Assembly: GCA_963728875.1 (NCBI GenBank)
Contig: CAVSLJ010000003.1
Location: 248,001-312,000, forward strand
DNA from: DASUPK01 sp963728875
GTDB lineage: Bacteria > Actinomycetota > Thermoleophilia > Solirubrobacterales > 70-9
Reading direction: 5' to 3'
Length of the DNA stretch: 64,000 nt
Positions 1 through 8,096 of this stretch are shown one piece after another. Numbering within the stretch: the first letter of the stretch is position 1; every line of letters begins with the position of its first letter. The notes below the pieces were generated by a model. That model did not search any database and was not told the origin of the DNA. It saw nothing but the letters and a program-made list of their open reading frames with translations. The position numbers and the translations under genes were made by a program.

Positions 1-189
1 GAGCTCGGCGAGGCTCTTCTTGCCGTCCTCGGTGTCGAACTCATACTCCTTCTCGACCGGCACCCAGGGCAGCTCGCGCCGCTTCTCCTTGATCTCGTTG
101 TTGCGCTCGGCCTGCTCGCCCTCGAGCTTCGCGAGCTCCGCCCGCGCGGCTTCCCACTCCTCACGTGATCCGGTCTTGTGCTCAGGCAT
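1..189 (-). CDS. DUF899 family thioredoxin-like protein (N-terminal part, cut by window edge)
   Basis: Only the first 63 codons lie in the window; the gene continues past base 1. The ATG at 189 has a strong AAGGAGG ribosome site 7 bases upstream. The protein opens with a charged helical stretch (MPEHKTGSREEWEAARAELA) followed by a segment with ELPWVPVEKEY, which is the usual N-terminus of the DUF899 family (thioredoxin-fold proteins of unknown substrate, common in actinobacteria). The catalytic or metal-binding part is not visible, so activity cannot be judged. Family call is from remembered sequence style; the truncation is due to the window only. Confidence 0.72.
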   Translation of the reverse strand, partial: MPEHKTGSREEWEAARAELAKLEGEQAERNNEIKEKRRELPWVPVEKEYEFDTEDGKKSLAEL

Positions 190-255
190 GTCGGCTCCTC
201 CTTGATCGGGACTTACCCAATAGACCGCGGATCCACGCGAGATTCATCGGTGCGC

Positions 256-648
256 TCAGCGCTGCCGGAAGAACTCGGTGAACACGCGGCAGCGACCCTC
301 GGAGTCGAAGCGCATCACGAAGCAGTTGTCGTAGACGCGGGCGACCGGGCCGTCGGGCGAGTCCTTGTAGGAGCTCGTCCCGGTGGCGACCGCCGCGTCG
401 CCGTCGACCGCAAAGGCGCGATACCTGGCCTCGTAGGTGCCGGCCTCGTCGCGCTCGGAGGCGTCGGGGTGATCCCCCTCCCCCAGCCAGGAGTCGACCA
501 CCGCGGCACGACCCTCGATCGGCTCGTCGGCCGGGTGGTAGCGGTACCTCACGTCCTCGGCGAAGAGCGCCTCGATCTGCCCGCGGTCGTAGGTCTTCCA
601 GGCCTCGACGTAGGCCTCCAGCCAGCGATCCACCTCCTCCCGCGTCAC
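256..648 (-). CDS. SnoaL-like / NTF2-fold protein
   Basis: A 130-residue cytoplasmic protein with the SnoaL/NTF2 pattern: an N-terminal helix pair (EEVDRWLEAYVEAWKTYD), then IEALFAEDVRYRYHP, GRAAVVDSWLG and a C-terminal strand set ending in VFTEFFRQR. This fold covers small polyketide cyclases, isomerases and many proteins of unknown function, so no reaction is assigned. Its ATG overlaps the last four bases of the upstream epimerase gene (ATGA type), so the two are probably translated together and may act on the same metabolite. No signal peptide or membrane segment. Confidence 0.8.
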   Translation of the reverse strand: MTREEVDRWLEAYVEAWKTYDRGQIEALFAEDVRYRYHPADEPIEGRAAVVDSWLGEGDHPDASERDEAGTYEARYRAFAVDGDAAVATGTSSYKDSPDGPVARVYDNCFVMRFDSEGRCRVFTEFFRQR

Positions 649-1583
649 AGGCCGCTCCGGAAGCCCTCGCGCCAGCTCGGGTACTTCGGCCCCCAGCCCA
701 GCTCACGCTTCGCCTTCGCGTTCGAGGTGCCGCGGATCTGGGTCATCATCGAGACCCCGACCTCACCGGCGGCGAGGCGCCCCAGCCAGGTTGGGACATG
801 GCGCGGCGGCTTCGCCCCGACGGCCTCCGCGAGCCCGGGCAGCCAGTCGGCCACCGGAGCCGGGCCGTCGTCGGCGGCGTTGTAGATCCCTCGCTCGCCG
901 CGGTCGAGCGCCGCCGTCGTGTTGGTGGCGACGTCGTCGACGTGGATGAAGGACCAGACGCCGCCCCCGTCGCCGATGACCGGCAGCTTTCGCTTGCGGA
1001 CCAGCTCGACCAGGTCGCCGTCGGTGGCGAACCCGGTCCCCGGCCCGTAGAAGTTGCCATAGCGGAGCGCGATGCCCTCAACATAGTCGGCGCCCATCAC
1101 CGCCTCCTCGAGGTAGCGGATCGCCTCGATCGACTTGGTCTGGTTCTTGGGCGGATTCGGGTCGAGGGGATCCTCCTCGGTCTTCAGCTCAGTGCCGGTG
1201 CGCTCGTAGTTCCAGTTGCCGTAGCTCTGATCGATGAAGCGCTTGGTGCCGACCGCGCGCGCAGCCTCCAGCAGGTTGTCCAGGCCGGTGGTCCGCAGCT
1301 CGTTCGCCCCGGCGAACTCCTTGTCGAAGTTGCGAAGGCCCGTCACACCGGCGAGGGCGGTCATTTGGTGGATGATCGCCTCCGGCTCCGCCCGCTCGAC
1401 CGCCTGGCGCACGGCGGCGGCGTCGAGCCCGTCGGCGACGGCGGGCTCGGCACCCATCTCACGCACGGCGTCCTCCTTCTCGGGGGAGCGGGTCATGCCG
1501 ACGACCTCGTGTCCCCGCTCCACCAGCAGCGACACCAGCCGCCTGCCGACCGCTCCGGTTGCTCCTGCGACGAAGACCTTCAT
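645..1583 (-). CDS. NAD(P)-dependent epimerase/dehydratase (extended SDR)
   Basis: A 312-residue extended short-chain dehydrogenase. The N-terminus MKVFVAGATGAVGRRLV contains the GxxGxxG dinucleotide motif of a Rossmann fold, and the middle part has an SDR-like tyrosine region (DQSYGNWNYERTG) and the substrate-side motif ALRYGNFYGPGTGF. Such enzymes epimerise, dehydrate or reduce nucleotide sugars or related carbonyls; substrate unknown. It is divergent from a tetR gene with only 39 bases between the start codons and a palindromic operator in that gap, so it is the likely repressed target. The downstream SnoaL-like gene overlaps its stop. Confidence 0.88.
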   Translation of the reverse strand: MKVFVAGATGAVGRRLVSLLVERGHEVVGMTRSPEKEDAVREMGAEPAVADGLDAAAVRQAVERAEPEAIIHQMTALAGVTGLRNFDKEFAGANELRTTGLDNLLEAARAVGTKRFIDQSYGNWNYERTGTELKTEEDPLDPNPPKNQTKSIEAIRYLEEAVMGADYVEGIALRYGNFYGPGTGFATDGDLVELVRKRKLPVIGDGGGVWSFIHVDDVATNTTAALDRGERGIYNAADDGPAPVADWLPGLAEAVGAKPPRHVPTWLGRLAAGEVGVSMMTQIRGTSNAKAKRELGWGPKYPSWREGFRSGL

Positions 1584-1602
1584 GGCGACCTCCCGGTCCG
1601 CT

Positions 1603-1622
1603 AAGTTAGTGATCGTTAACTT
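1603..1622. promoter_or_regulatory. Predicted TetR operator
   Basis: The 20-mer AAGTTAGTGATCGTTAACTT is a near-perfect palindrome (16 of 20 positions symmetric, central GATC). It lies between the divergent epimerase and tetR genes and directly abuts the tetR start codon at 1623. It resembles the TTAGTGATCACTAA type of site often bound by TetR proteins. No Shine-Dalgarno sequence fits between it and the ATG, so tetR may be leaderless. Binding is inferred, not shown. Confidence 0.6.
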
Positions 1623-2246
1623 ATGAGCCTAGCAAGACCGAAGCGCCGGCTGAAGGCGGACGAGCGCCGGGAAGTGATCCTCGAGGCGGCTTCGCAGATG
1701 TTCGCCGAACGCGGCTACCTGGGGGCCTCGATCGATCGGATCGCGGAGGCGGCGGGCATCTCCGCGCCGGTGATCTACCGCCACTTCGGCTCCAAGAAGG
1801 AGCTCTACATCGAGCTGCTGCAGGCGAGCGGCGCCGCGCTGCTCGCCGCGACCACCAGGGAGGAGGGCTACGAGACGGTCGAGGATCTGTTGCGCGAGAA
1901 CGTCCGCGCCTTCTTCAGCTTCGTCGAGGAGCACCCGGCCGCCTGGCGGATCCTCTTCCTCGACCCAGCCCCCGACCCGAAGATCGCCGAGACCCAGCGC
2001 CTGATCCAGGAGGCCGCGACGAAGCGGCTCGCGCAGGTGGTCGTCGCCCGGGTTCGGGGCCTGAAGGTCAGCACCCGGATCCGCCGCCGAGAGGCCGACG
2101 AGCTGATCGCGCAGGCCGGCAAGTCGGCGCTCAACGGCCTCGCCGTCTGGTGGTGGGATCGCCCGGAGCTCAAGGCCGAGCAGCTCTCCGCGGTGGCGAT
2201 GGACGTGCTCTGGCGCGGGTTGGGAAACCTGGGCTCGAAGCCCTAG
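1623..2246 (+). CDS. TetR/AcrR family transcriptional regulator
   Basis: A 207-residue regulator. The N-terminal helix-turn-helix is clear: ILEAASQMFAERGYLGASI, then DRIAEAAGISAPVIYRHFGSK and KELYIELLQ, the canonical TetR layout. The C-terminal ligand-binding half is poorly conserved, as usual. The start ATG abuts the predicted operator, so binding would block both its own gene and the divergent epimerase. The next gene starts 5 bases after its stop, placing it first in a four-gene plus-strand operon with an AhpD-like protein, an ABC-2 permease and a Cys-rich copper-binding protein. The inducer is unknown. Confidence 0.92.
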   Translation: MSLARPKRRLKADERREVILEAASQMFAERGYLGASIDRIAEAAGISAPVIYRHFGSKKELYIELLQASGAALLAATTREEGYETVEDLLRENVRAFFSFVEEHPAAWRILFLDPAPDPKIAETQRLIQEAATKRLAQVVVARVRGLKVSTRIRRREADELIAQAGKSALNGLAVWWWDRPELKAEQLSAVAMDVLWRGLGNLGSKP

Positions 2247-2250
2247 CCTG

Positions 2251-2838
2251 ATGACAGTGCGCCAACCTCGAACCACGACGGCCGGCAGGGCTCTGCGGGA
2301 AGTCTCTGCGCTTGCCGCCCGGATGCGGGACCTGACCGCGATCTGGGCTCGCGGGCGCTTCGACCCCCTTCTCCGCGAGGAGGTGATGCTGGCGGTTGCC
2401 GAGGCGAACGCCTGCCGCCTGTGCACGCTCGCGCACCGGCGCTGGGCGCTGGCCGAGGGGGTCACGGACGAGGAGCTCGCGGCTATCGAGGGGCACGATC
2501 CGGATGGCTTCGACCGCCGGACCTGGGCGGCCATCGCCTGGGCACAGGCCCGGACCCAGGCCGACGTCGACCCGGTTCCCGGTGAGCTCGAAGCCGAGCT
2601 CGCCCGCCATTACGACGAGCGAGAGCGAGCGGATATCGAGCTGGTGACGCAGGCGATGGGGGTCGCGAACCGCTCGGCCAATACGTTCGACGCGCTGCTC
2701 GAGCGGCTGCGTGGCCGACCCGTGGCGGGCAGCCGCGTGGGCGACGAGATCGCGGTCGGCGGCGTCGTCGCTCTAACGATCCCTCCGGTCGCGGCCTATC
2801 TCGGGCTTCGGCGTCTACTCGGCGGGTCCGCGCGATGA
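2251..2838 (+). CDS. Carboxymuconolactone decarboxylase / AhpD-like protein
   Basis: A 195-residue protein with the AhpD/CMD core motif EANACRLCTLAHRRWAL, that is a CxxC pair followed by the conserved histidine. In AhpD-type proteins this triad gives peroxidase or disulfide-exchange activity; in classical decarboxylases the cysteines are absent, so a redox role is favoured. The C-terminus (IAVGGVVALTIPPVAAYLGL) is hydrophobic and could be a single membrane segment. It sits 5 bases after tetR, and its stop overlaps the permease start (ATGA), so all are co-translated. Confidence 0.82.
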   Translation: MTVRQPRTTTAGRALREVSALAARMRDLTAIWARGRFDPLLREEVMLAVAEANACRLCTLAHRRWALAEGVTDEELAAIEGHDPDGFDRRTWAAIAWAQARTQADVDPVPGELEAELARHYDERERADIELVTQAMGVANRSANTFDALLERLRGRPVAGSRVGDEIAVGGVVALTIPPVAAYLGLRRLLGGSAR

Positions 2839-3617
2839 GCGAGCACGCCGAGGCACGCCCCTGGCAGAGCTTCCTCTGGCTCTCGCGCCGCGAGTGCCAC
2901 CGCGTCCTGCGCCTCTGGACCCAGACGACGCTCGCGCCGGTCGTCTCCTCGCTGCTCTTCATCGTCGTCTTCGGGCTCAGCCTCGGCGGCCGGATCAAGC
3001 AGGTCGACGGATTCGACTACGACCAGTTCATCGTCCCCGGCCTGATCGCGATGGCGATGGCCCAGGCCGCCTACTCCAACAACGCGAGCACGATCTTCCA
3101 GGGCCGCTCCGACCGCTACATCGACGACGTCCTCGCCGCCCCGATCCACAACTGGCAGGTCAACCTCGGCTACCTGGTCGGCGGCGCCTTCCGCGCCCTG
3201 ATCATCGGCGCCGGCCTGGCCGCCTGCGCGATCCCGATCACCGGCGCGCCGGCCGTCCACCCCGCGCTGCTGATCGTCGCAGTGCTGCTGCTCGTCTGCG
3301 GCTTCGGCGCCCTCGGCACGATCGTCGGCATCTACGCCGAGACCTTCGACCACACGAGCTTCATCAACAACATCGTCATCCTCCCCCTCACCTTCCTCGG
3401 CGGCGTCTTCTATTCGGTCAGCCGCCTCGGCTCACCCTGGGAGCAGCTCTCCCACGTGAACCCACTCTTCTACGTCGTGGAGACGATCCGCTACGGCTTC
3501 CTGGGCGTCTCCGACGTGAGCCCGTGGATCGCCTTCGCGGTGGTCGCCAGCATGTGCCTCGCGCTGCTGGCGTGGAGTCAGTGGTTGTTTACGAGTGGGC
3601 GGAAGTTGAAGCCGTAG
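2835..3617 (+). CDS. ABC-2 type transporter permease (no ATPase gene beside it)
   Basis: A 260-residue integral membrane protein with about six hydrophobic segments (for example TLAPVVSSLLFIVVFGLSL and ALLIVAVLLLVCGFGALG) and the ABC-2 features FIVPGLIAMAMAQAAY, FLGGVFYSV and the NPLFYVVETIRYGFLG loop typical of polysaccharide or drug exporter permeases. ABC-2 permeases need an ATP-binding partner, normally encoded next to them. None is present in this operon, so the partner must be elsewhere. The start overlaps the previous stop (ATGA). Confidence 0.88.
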   Translation: MSEHAEARPWQSFLWLSRRECHRVLRLWTQTTLAPVVSSLLFIVVFGLSLGGRIKQVDGFDYDQFIVPGLIAMAMAQAAYSNNASTIFQGRSDRYIDDVLAAPIHNWQVNLGYLVGGAFRALIIGAGLAACAIPITGAPAVHPALLIVAVLLLVCGFGALGTIVGIYAETFDHTSFINNIVILPLTFLGGVFYSVSRLGSPWEQLSHVNPLFYVVETIRYGFLGVSDVSPWIAFAVVASMCLALLAWSQWLFTSGRKLKP

Positions 3618-3641
3618 TTTTCAAGACCGGAAGGAGAAGCA

Positions 3642-4064
3642 ATGGCTACCACGAGGCTGCCGAAGGAGATACTGGAGGCGCATCCGGCGCCCGCCCAGGT
3701 CGATCGCGATCTGCTGGCCCGCTGCATCGACGAGTGCCTCGCCTGCCTGCAGAGCTGCACGGCCTGCGCCGATGCAGACCTGGCGGAGGACGACGTCGCC
3801 GAGATGCGCAGGTGCCTCCGCCTTTGCCTGGACTGCGCCGACGTCTGCGACGCGACCGCCCGCCTCCTCAGCCGCCAGACGGACTACGTCGCCGAGAGCG
3901 CTCGGGCGCAGGTGGCGTCGTGCTGCGAGCTCTGTGCGATCTGCGCCCGCGAGTGCGAGCGTCACGCGAATCACCACGAGCATTGCCGGCTCTGCGGGGA
4001 GGAGTGCACGCGCTGCGAGGAGGCATGTTCCGACGTGCTCGAGGCGATCGGGGCACCGGCGTGA
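3642..4064 (+). CDS. Four-helix-bundle copper-binding protein (DUF326/Csp-like)
   Basis: A 140-residue cysteine-rich protein. Cysteines fall at helix-facing spacings, as in CIDECLACLQSCTAC, CLRLCLDCADVC, CCELCAICARECERH and CRLCGEECTRCEEAC. This is the pattern of the DUF326 family and of bacterial copper-storage proteins (Csp), in which thiolates lining a four-helix bundle bind many Cu(I) ions. There is no signal peptide, so it is a cytosolic, Csp3-like form. It follows the permease gene by 24 bases with a GGAAGGAG ribosome site. The operon suggests metal or thiol stress handling (inference). Confidence 0.85.
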   Translation: MATTRLPKEILEAHPAPAQVDRDLLARCIDECLACLQSCTACADADLAEDDVAEMRRCLRLCLDCADVCDATARLLSRQTDYVAESARAQVASCCELCAICARECERHANHHEHCRLCGEECTRCEEACSDVLEAIGAPA

Positions 4065-4071
4065 CTCCGAG

Positions 4072-6114
4072 CTAGGAAGTCGCCGCGGCCTTCGCCTGTT
4101 CCGCCGCGTCGCCCTTGGGCAGCGGCACGCCGGCCACCTCGTAGGCCTCGGGCTGGTCAAGCGTCTCGCGCTCAAGCAGCGCATTCGCGAGCGACTCGAG
4201 ACGGTCGCGCTCAAGGGTGAGCAGCTCGACCACGTCCCGCTCGGACTCGTCCACGATCCGGCGGACCTCCTGGTCGACCAGCTCCTGGGTCGGCTCCGAG
4301 GCGGGGGACGTGCCGGGCAGGAGGGCTCCGTCCTGGCGGCCGTCGGTGACGGCGATTGGGCCGATTGCGTCGCTCATGCCCCAGCGGCCGACCATGCCGC
4401 GGGCTACCTGGGTGAGGTTCTGGATGTCGGATTCGGCCCCGGTGCTCAGGTCGTCGAAGATGACCTTCTCCGCGGCGCGGCCGCCTAGGGCGACCTTGAT
4501 CTGGGCCAGGAGCTCCTCGCGGCGGTAGTTGTAGCGGTCGCTCTCCGGGGTGCTGAGCGTGACGCCGAGGGCCTGGCCGCGCGGGATGATCGAGATCTTC
4601 CGCACCGGGTCCGCGCCCGGGGTGAGCATGCCGACCAAGGCGTGGCCGGACTCGTGGTAGGCGGTTCGCTTGCGGTCCTCGTCGGTCATCACGATCTGGC
4701 GCTCGGCGCCGAGCAGGATCTTCTCGATCGACTCCGTGAAGTCGCTCTGCTCCACCTTGGTGTGGTCGTTGCGGGCGGCGGTGAGGGCGGCCTCGTTGAC
4801 GAGCAGGGCGATGTCGGCGCCGGTGGAGCCCGGGATGGAGGCGGCGATCCGCTCCAGGTCGACGTCGTCGGCCAGCGGCACGTCCTTGGTGTGGATCTTG
4901 AGGATCTCGACGCGCCCCGGCTGGTCGGGCGGGTTGACCGCGATGCGGCGGTCGAAGCGGCCCGGACGCAGCAGCGCGGGGTCGAGGATCTCGGGGCGGT
5001 TCGTCGCGCCGAGGACGATCACGTTCGTGCCGGGCTCGAAGCCGTCCATCTCGGTGAGGATCTGATTGAGCGTCTGCTCGCGCTCGTCGTTGCCGCCGCT
5101 GATGCCGGCGTAGTTGCCCGAGCGCGAGCGGCCGATCGCGTCGAGCTCGTCGATGAAGACGATCGCCGGCGCCGCCTCCTTCGCTTGCTTGAAGAGGTCG
5201 CGGACGCGGGAGGCCCCCACTCCCACGATCGCCTCGACGAACTCCGAGGCCGAGAGGTGGAAGAAGGCGGCGTGCGCCTCGCCGGCGACGGCGCGGGCGA
5301 GCAGGGTCTTGCCGGTCCCCGGCGGCCCGTAGAGCAGGACACCGTGCGGGATCCGCGCCCCGACCTTCGTGTAGCGCGTCGGGTTCCGGAGGAAGTCGAC
5401 GATCTCGACGAGCTCGTCCTCGGCCTCGTCGATGCCGGCGACGTCCTCGAAGTTGACGCGCTGCTCCTCATCGGGATTGACGCGCCGGGCGTTGGTGCGG
5501 CCGAAGCCGCCGAGGATGCCGCCTCCTCCCGCTCCGGCCTGGCGCCGCGCGATCCAGATGAAGAAGCCGATGATCAACAGCCACGGCAGGAAGCCGAGGA
5601 CCAGGGTCCAGAAGACCGAGCGTCCGGAGTCCGGGGGCTCGGCGTTGATCGACACGCCCGCCTGGGTGAGGATGTTGGTGAGCTGGGCGTGATCGACGAA
5701 GGAGGGGACCTCGGTCTTGAACTTGTCGACCTTGAATGGCTTGTCGTCGCCGGGCGGGTCGTAGCTGGTCTCGTTCTTCAGCTGCCCCTCGATCGAGTCC
5801 CCCTTCGAGCTGATCTCGCTGACGTTCTGCGCCTGGACCTGGTTGACGAAGAACGGCTGGTAGGGCACGCGCGGGCGGTCCGGGGCTCCGCTGGTCAGAA
5901 AGGAGATCAGGAGGTTCACCGCGAGCAGCCCGAGCAGGAACGCGATCCACATCCGGCTCCGCGGGACCATCGGCTGCTTCGGCGGCGGCGGGGCGCCGCG
6001 GCCGTCGGGCGCCGGATCGACGCGCCAGCCAGCGGGGTGGTTCGCCGGAGGCGGAGGCTTCGCCGGCGGGGCGTCCTTGGGGGAGGAGTTCTCTGTGGCC
6101 GAGTCGGAGGCCAA
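4072..6114 (-). CDS. ftsH: ATP-dependent zinc metalloprotease FtsH
   Basis: A 680-residue membrane AAA+ protease. After a proline-rich cytoplasmic leader come a first membrane segment (about 56-73), an extracytoplasmic domain, a second membrane segment (about 168-189) and the AAA module with Walker A GPPGTGKT (263-270), Walker B VFIDELDAIG (about 318-327) and the second region of homology. The peptidase has the zinc motif HESGH (487-491) and a downstream Asp in DDLSTGAESD. FtsH degrades damaged membrane proteins and short-lived regulators. The start is TTG; no other plausible start lies before the first membrane segment. The proline-rich leader is longer than in E. coli FtsH. Confidence 0.96.
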   Translation of the reverse strand: MASDSATENSSPKDAPPAKPPPPANHPAGWRVDPAPDGRGAPPPPKQPMVPRSRMWIAFLLGLLAVNLLISFLTSGAPDRPRVPYQPFFVNQVQAQNVSEISSKGDSIEGQLKNETSYDPPGDDKPFKVDKFKTEVPSFVDHAQLTNILTQAGVSINAEPPDSGRSVFWTLVLGFLPWLLIIGFFIWIARRQAGAGGGGILGGFGRTNARRVNPDEEQRVNFEDVAGIDEAEDELVEIVDFLRNPTRYTKVGARIPHGVLLYGPPGTGKTLLARAVAGEAHAAFFHLSASEFVEAIVGVGASRVRDLFKQAKEAAPAIVFIDELDAIGRSRSGNYAGISGGNDEREQTLNQILTEMDGFEPGTNVIVLGATNRPEILDPALLRPGRFDRRIAVNPPDQPGRVEILKIHTKDVPLADDVDLERIAASIPGSTGADIALLVNEAALTAARNDHTKVEQSDFTESIEKILLGAERQIVMTDEDRKRTAYHESGHALVGMLTPGADPVRKISIIPRGQALGVTLSTPESDRYNYRREELLAQIKVALGGRAAEKVIFDDLSTGAESDIQNLTQVARGMVGRWGMSDAIGPIAVTDGRQDGALLPGTSPASEPTQELVDQEVRRIVDESERDVVELLTLERDRLESLANALLERETLDQPEAYEVAGVPLPKGDAAEQAKAAATS

Positions 6115-6181
6115 GCGTCCAGATTACTCCCGCGCCGCGCCCTGGGACTAGGCTCAAAAGGGAGCGAACGAGGAGGCAGCA

Positions 6182-6886
6182 ATGGAACTCGAAGGCAAGG
6201 TCGCGCTGGTCACCGGCGCCAGCGGCGGCATCGGCGCGGCGGTGGCGCGGAAGCTGCATGACGCGGGGGCGTCGGTGGGACTGCTCTCGCGCAGCGGGGA
6301 CGGTCTGGGGCTCGAGCGCGGCCTCGGGATCGTCTGCGACGTTCGCAGTCGGGACGCCGTCGCCGAGGCGACCGAGGCCGTGGTCCTGCACTTCAACCGT
6401 CTCGACATCGTGGTCGCGAACGCGGGCGTCGGCGCCTACGGGGACTTCCTCGATCTCGACCCCGACCAGCTCGAGGAGATGATCGACGTCAACCTGAAGG
6501 GCACGCTCTACACGGCGGCGGCCACCCTCCCCCACCTGATCGACTCGGGCGAGGGGGACTTCATCTCGATGGCGAGCGTCGCCGGCCTCCGCGCCCTGCC
6601 CGGTGAGGCCGTCTACAACGCGTCGAAGTTCGGGCAGCTGGGATTCACCCGCGCGCTCGATCACGAGCTCCGCGAGCGAGGGGTTCGGGCCACCTGCATG
6701 TGCCCCGGCGGCGTGAGGACGGACTTCGCGATCGGCACGGGCCGCGAGGAGGACGATCCCGAGCTCGAGGGGATGATGACCGCGGACGAGGTCGCCGAGG
6801 TCGTGCTCTTCACCGTGACGCGCCCACGGTCGTTCAGGGTCCTGACCACCAGCTTCCGGCCGATGAGCGAGGCGTCCTGGGGCTGA
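6182..6886 (+). CDS. SDR family NAD(P)-dependent oxidoreductase
   Basis: A 234-residue classical short-chain dehydrogenase. It shows the cofactor motif TGASGGIGAAVARKL near residue 10, the NAG motif (VVANAGVGAYGDF), the catalytic serine region (FISMASVAGLRALPG) and the YNASK active-site Tyr/Lys pair. The AGGAGG ribosome site 6 bases upstream fixes the ATG. Substrate is not predictable; it is monocistronic and divergent from ftsH. Confidence 0.93.
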   Translation: MELEGKVALVTGASGGIGAAVARKLHDAGASVGLLSRSGDGLGLERGLGIVCDVRSRDAVAEATEAVVLHFNRLDIVVANAGVGAYGDFLDLDPDQLEEMIDVNLKGTLYTAAATLPHLIDSGEGDFISMASVAGLRALPGEAVYNASKFGQLGFTRALDHELRERGVRATCMCPGGVRTDFAIGTGREEDDPELEGMMTADEVAEVVLFTVTRPRSFRVLTTSFRPMSEASWG

Positions 6887-6905
6887 GGACCGGCCGCGTC
6901 CTGGG

Positions 6906-7442
6906 CTACGGCGCTGACGCCGTCCAGTTCAGGACGCCGGTGTCGCAGGTGAGGGCGTCGCCGTGGTTGGATCCGTCGTTGTAATGGTTCTCCATGCGAA
7001 GAGTGCCGCTGCCGGAGTGGCCGCTGATCTTGCCCTGGATGTTGAAGGTGCCGGAGTCGAAATCGCCGGTAGTGAGGTCGGTGTGGTTGAAGGTCTTGTT
7101 CTTCCTGACCGAGACCGTCTCCTCGATGTTGGTGTGGGAGTGCTGGGTGGCGTCTCCGGTGCCGCCGTCGGTCGGGTAGTAGTTCAGCCCGTCGGCGCAG
7201 CGCCAGTACACGTTGAACTCCTTGGCCTCGAGCGTCTTCGGCACGAGCTTCTTGCTCCCGTGACTCTTGTGCCCGAAGTTGACCTTGAGCTCGACGGTCG
7301 CCTGCCCGAAGGTCAGCGGCGGCTGACTGACGGGGCCGGCCAATTTGACCTTCGAACCCCCCTTCGCGACGGTCAGGGACGCCGAAAGTGCCAGGGCGGC
7401 ACAGATCACGGCCGCCAAGGCCACTACGCGGGCAGGACGCAT
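6906..7442 (-). CDS. Secreted protein of unknown function
   Basis: A 178-residue protein with a clear signal peptide (MRPARVVALAAVICAALALS, cleavage near SLTVAKG). The mature part is beta-rich and polar, with a WRCADGLNYYP segment and a TCDTGVLNW end that supply two cysteines which could pair. I do not recognise a family. A GGAAGG ribosome site precedes the ATG. It is convergent with the SDR gene and divergent from the zincin-like peptidase gene. Confidence 0.75.
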   Translation of the reverse strand: MRPARVVALAAVICAALALSASLTVAKGGSKVKLAGPVSQPPLTFGQATVELKVNFGHKSHGSKKLVPKTLEAKEFNVYWRCADGLNYYPTDGGTGDATQHSHTNIEETVSVRKNKTFNHTDLTTGDFDSGTFNIQGKISGHSGSGTLRMENHYNDGSNHGDALTCDTGVLNWTASAP

Positions 7443-7507
7443 CTGGTTCCTTCCAGTCGAGGCGGGATCTGCGGGACCCTGCCGTCAGTCCACCGTACTC
7501 CTATCCC

Positions 7508-7513
7508 TAACCT
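7508..7513 (+). promoter_or_regulatory. Predicted -10 element of a leaderless transcript
   Basis: TAACCT lies exactly 6 bases before the ATG at 7520, with no Shine-Dalgarno sequence between. This spacing puts transcription start at or next to the A of the ATG. The same TANNNT-then-start arrangement recurs at 9126, 32231, 36786, 51618 and 62471. Confidence 0.5.
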
Positions 7514-7519
7514 CAAGAC

Positions 7520-8092
7520 ATGAGGGAGATCCTCGTTCCTCCGCTGCGCGCCGCGGCGGTCGCCGCCTTCATCGCCGGGTGCCTGCTGCTGCTCTTCAAC
7601 CCGCCGTCGTTCGCGCATCTCGGCGGCCTCCTGACCATCGTCGTCGGGGCTCTCGCGATCATCCTGATCACCGCCTGGGCGATGACGATGCTGATCGGCG
7701 AGGAGATGCCCGAGCCCGAGTTCCGCAAGCTCGTGGACCGGAGCGAGGCGCTCGCCGCGATGCCGGCTCCCGACTACCCGCCGAGCGAGTTCGACCTGCT
7801 GGTGATCGAGGCGATCGACAACCTGCCGCCGGAGTTCCAGGCACTGCTGGCGGACACGCCGGTGGTGATCTCGAACCTCGGGCGCGAGCATGGCGCCTAC
7901 GGCATGTACATGGGCGGCACCGTCGCCCGCGACATCTATCCCGACCGGATCGTGATCTACCAGGACACCCTGGAGCGCGACTTCGGGCACGACCCGGACC
8001 TGCTTCGGGCGCAGGTCGAGCGGACGGTGAAGCACGAGCTGGCGCACCACCTGGGCTGGGGCGAGTCCGGCGTGCGCGGGCTCGGGCTCTGA
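7520..8092 (+). CDS. Membrane-anchored zincin-like metallopeptidase
   Basis: A 190-residue protein with two N-terminal hydrophobic segments (about 8-30 and 33-57) followed by a small minimal-zincin domain. The zinc motif HELAHHLGWGE (HExxH plus a downstream acidic residue) is near the C-terminus. Domain features such as FDLLVIEAIDNLPPEF, LLADTPVVISN and RIVIYQDTLERDF match the small metallopeptidase family common in actinobacteria (PF06262-type). Most relatives are soluble; the added membrane anchor is less common. Substrate unknown. Translation appears leaderless. Confidence 0.85.
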   Translation: MREILVPPLRAAAVAAFIAGCLLLLFNPPSFAHLGGLLTIVVGALAIILITAWAMTMLIGEEMPEPEFRKLVDRSEALAAMPAPDYPPSEFDLLVIEAIDNLPPEFQALLADTPVVISNLGREHGAYGMYMGGTVARDIYPDRIVIYQDTLERDFGHDPDLLRAQVERTVKHELAHHLGWGESGVRGLGL

Positions 8093-8096
8093 GCCG

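Noticed and set aside
2244..2249. TAGCCT before the AhpD-like gene as another leaderless -10 element
   Set aside because: It ends only 1 base before the ATG and its TAG is the tetR stop codon, so spacing does not fit.
4642..6261. Long plus-strand frame opposite ftsH
   Set aside because: Antisense shadow rich in Val/Asp/Gly/Arg; it carries no domain and would overlap ftsH completely.
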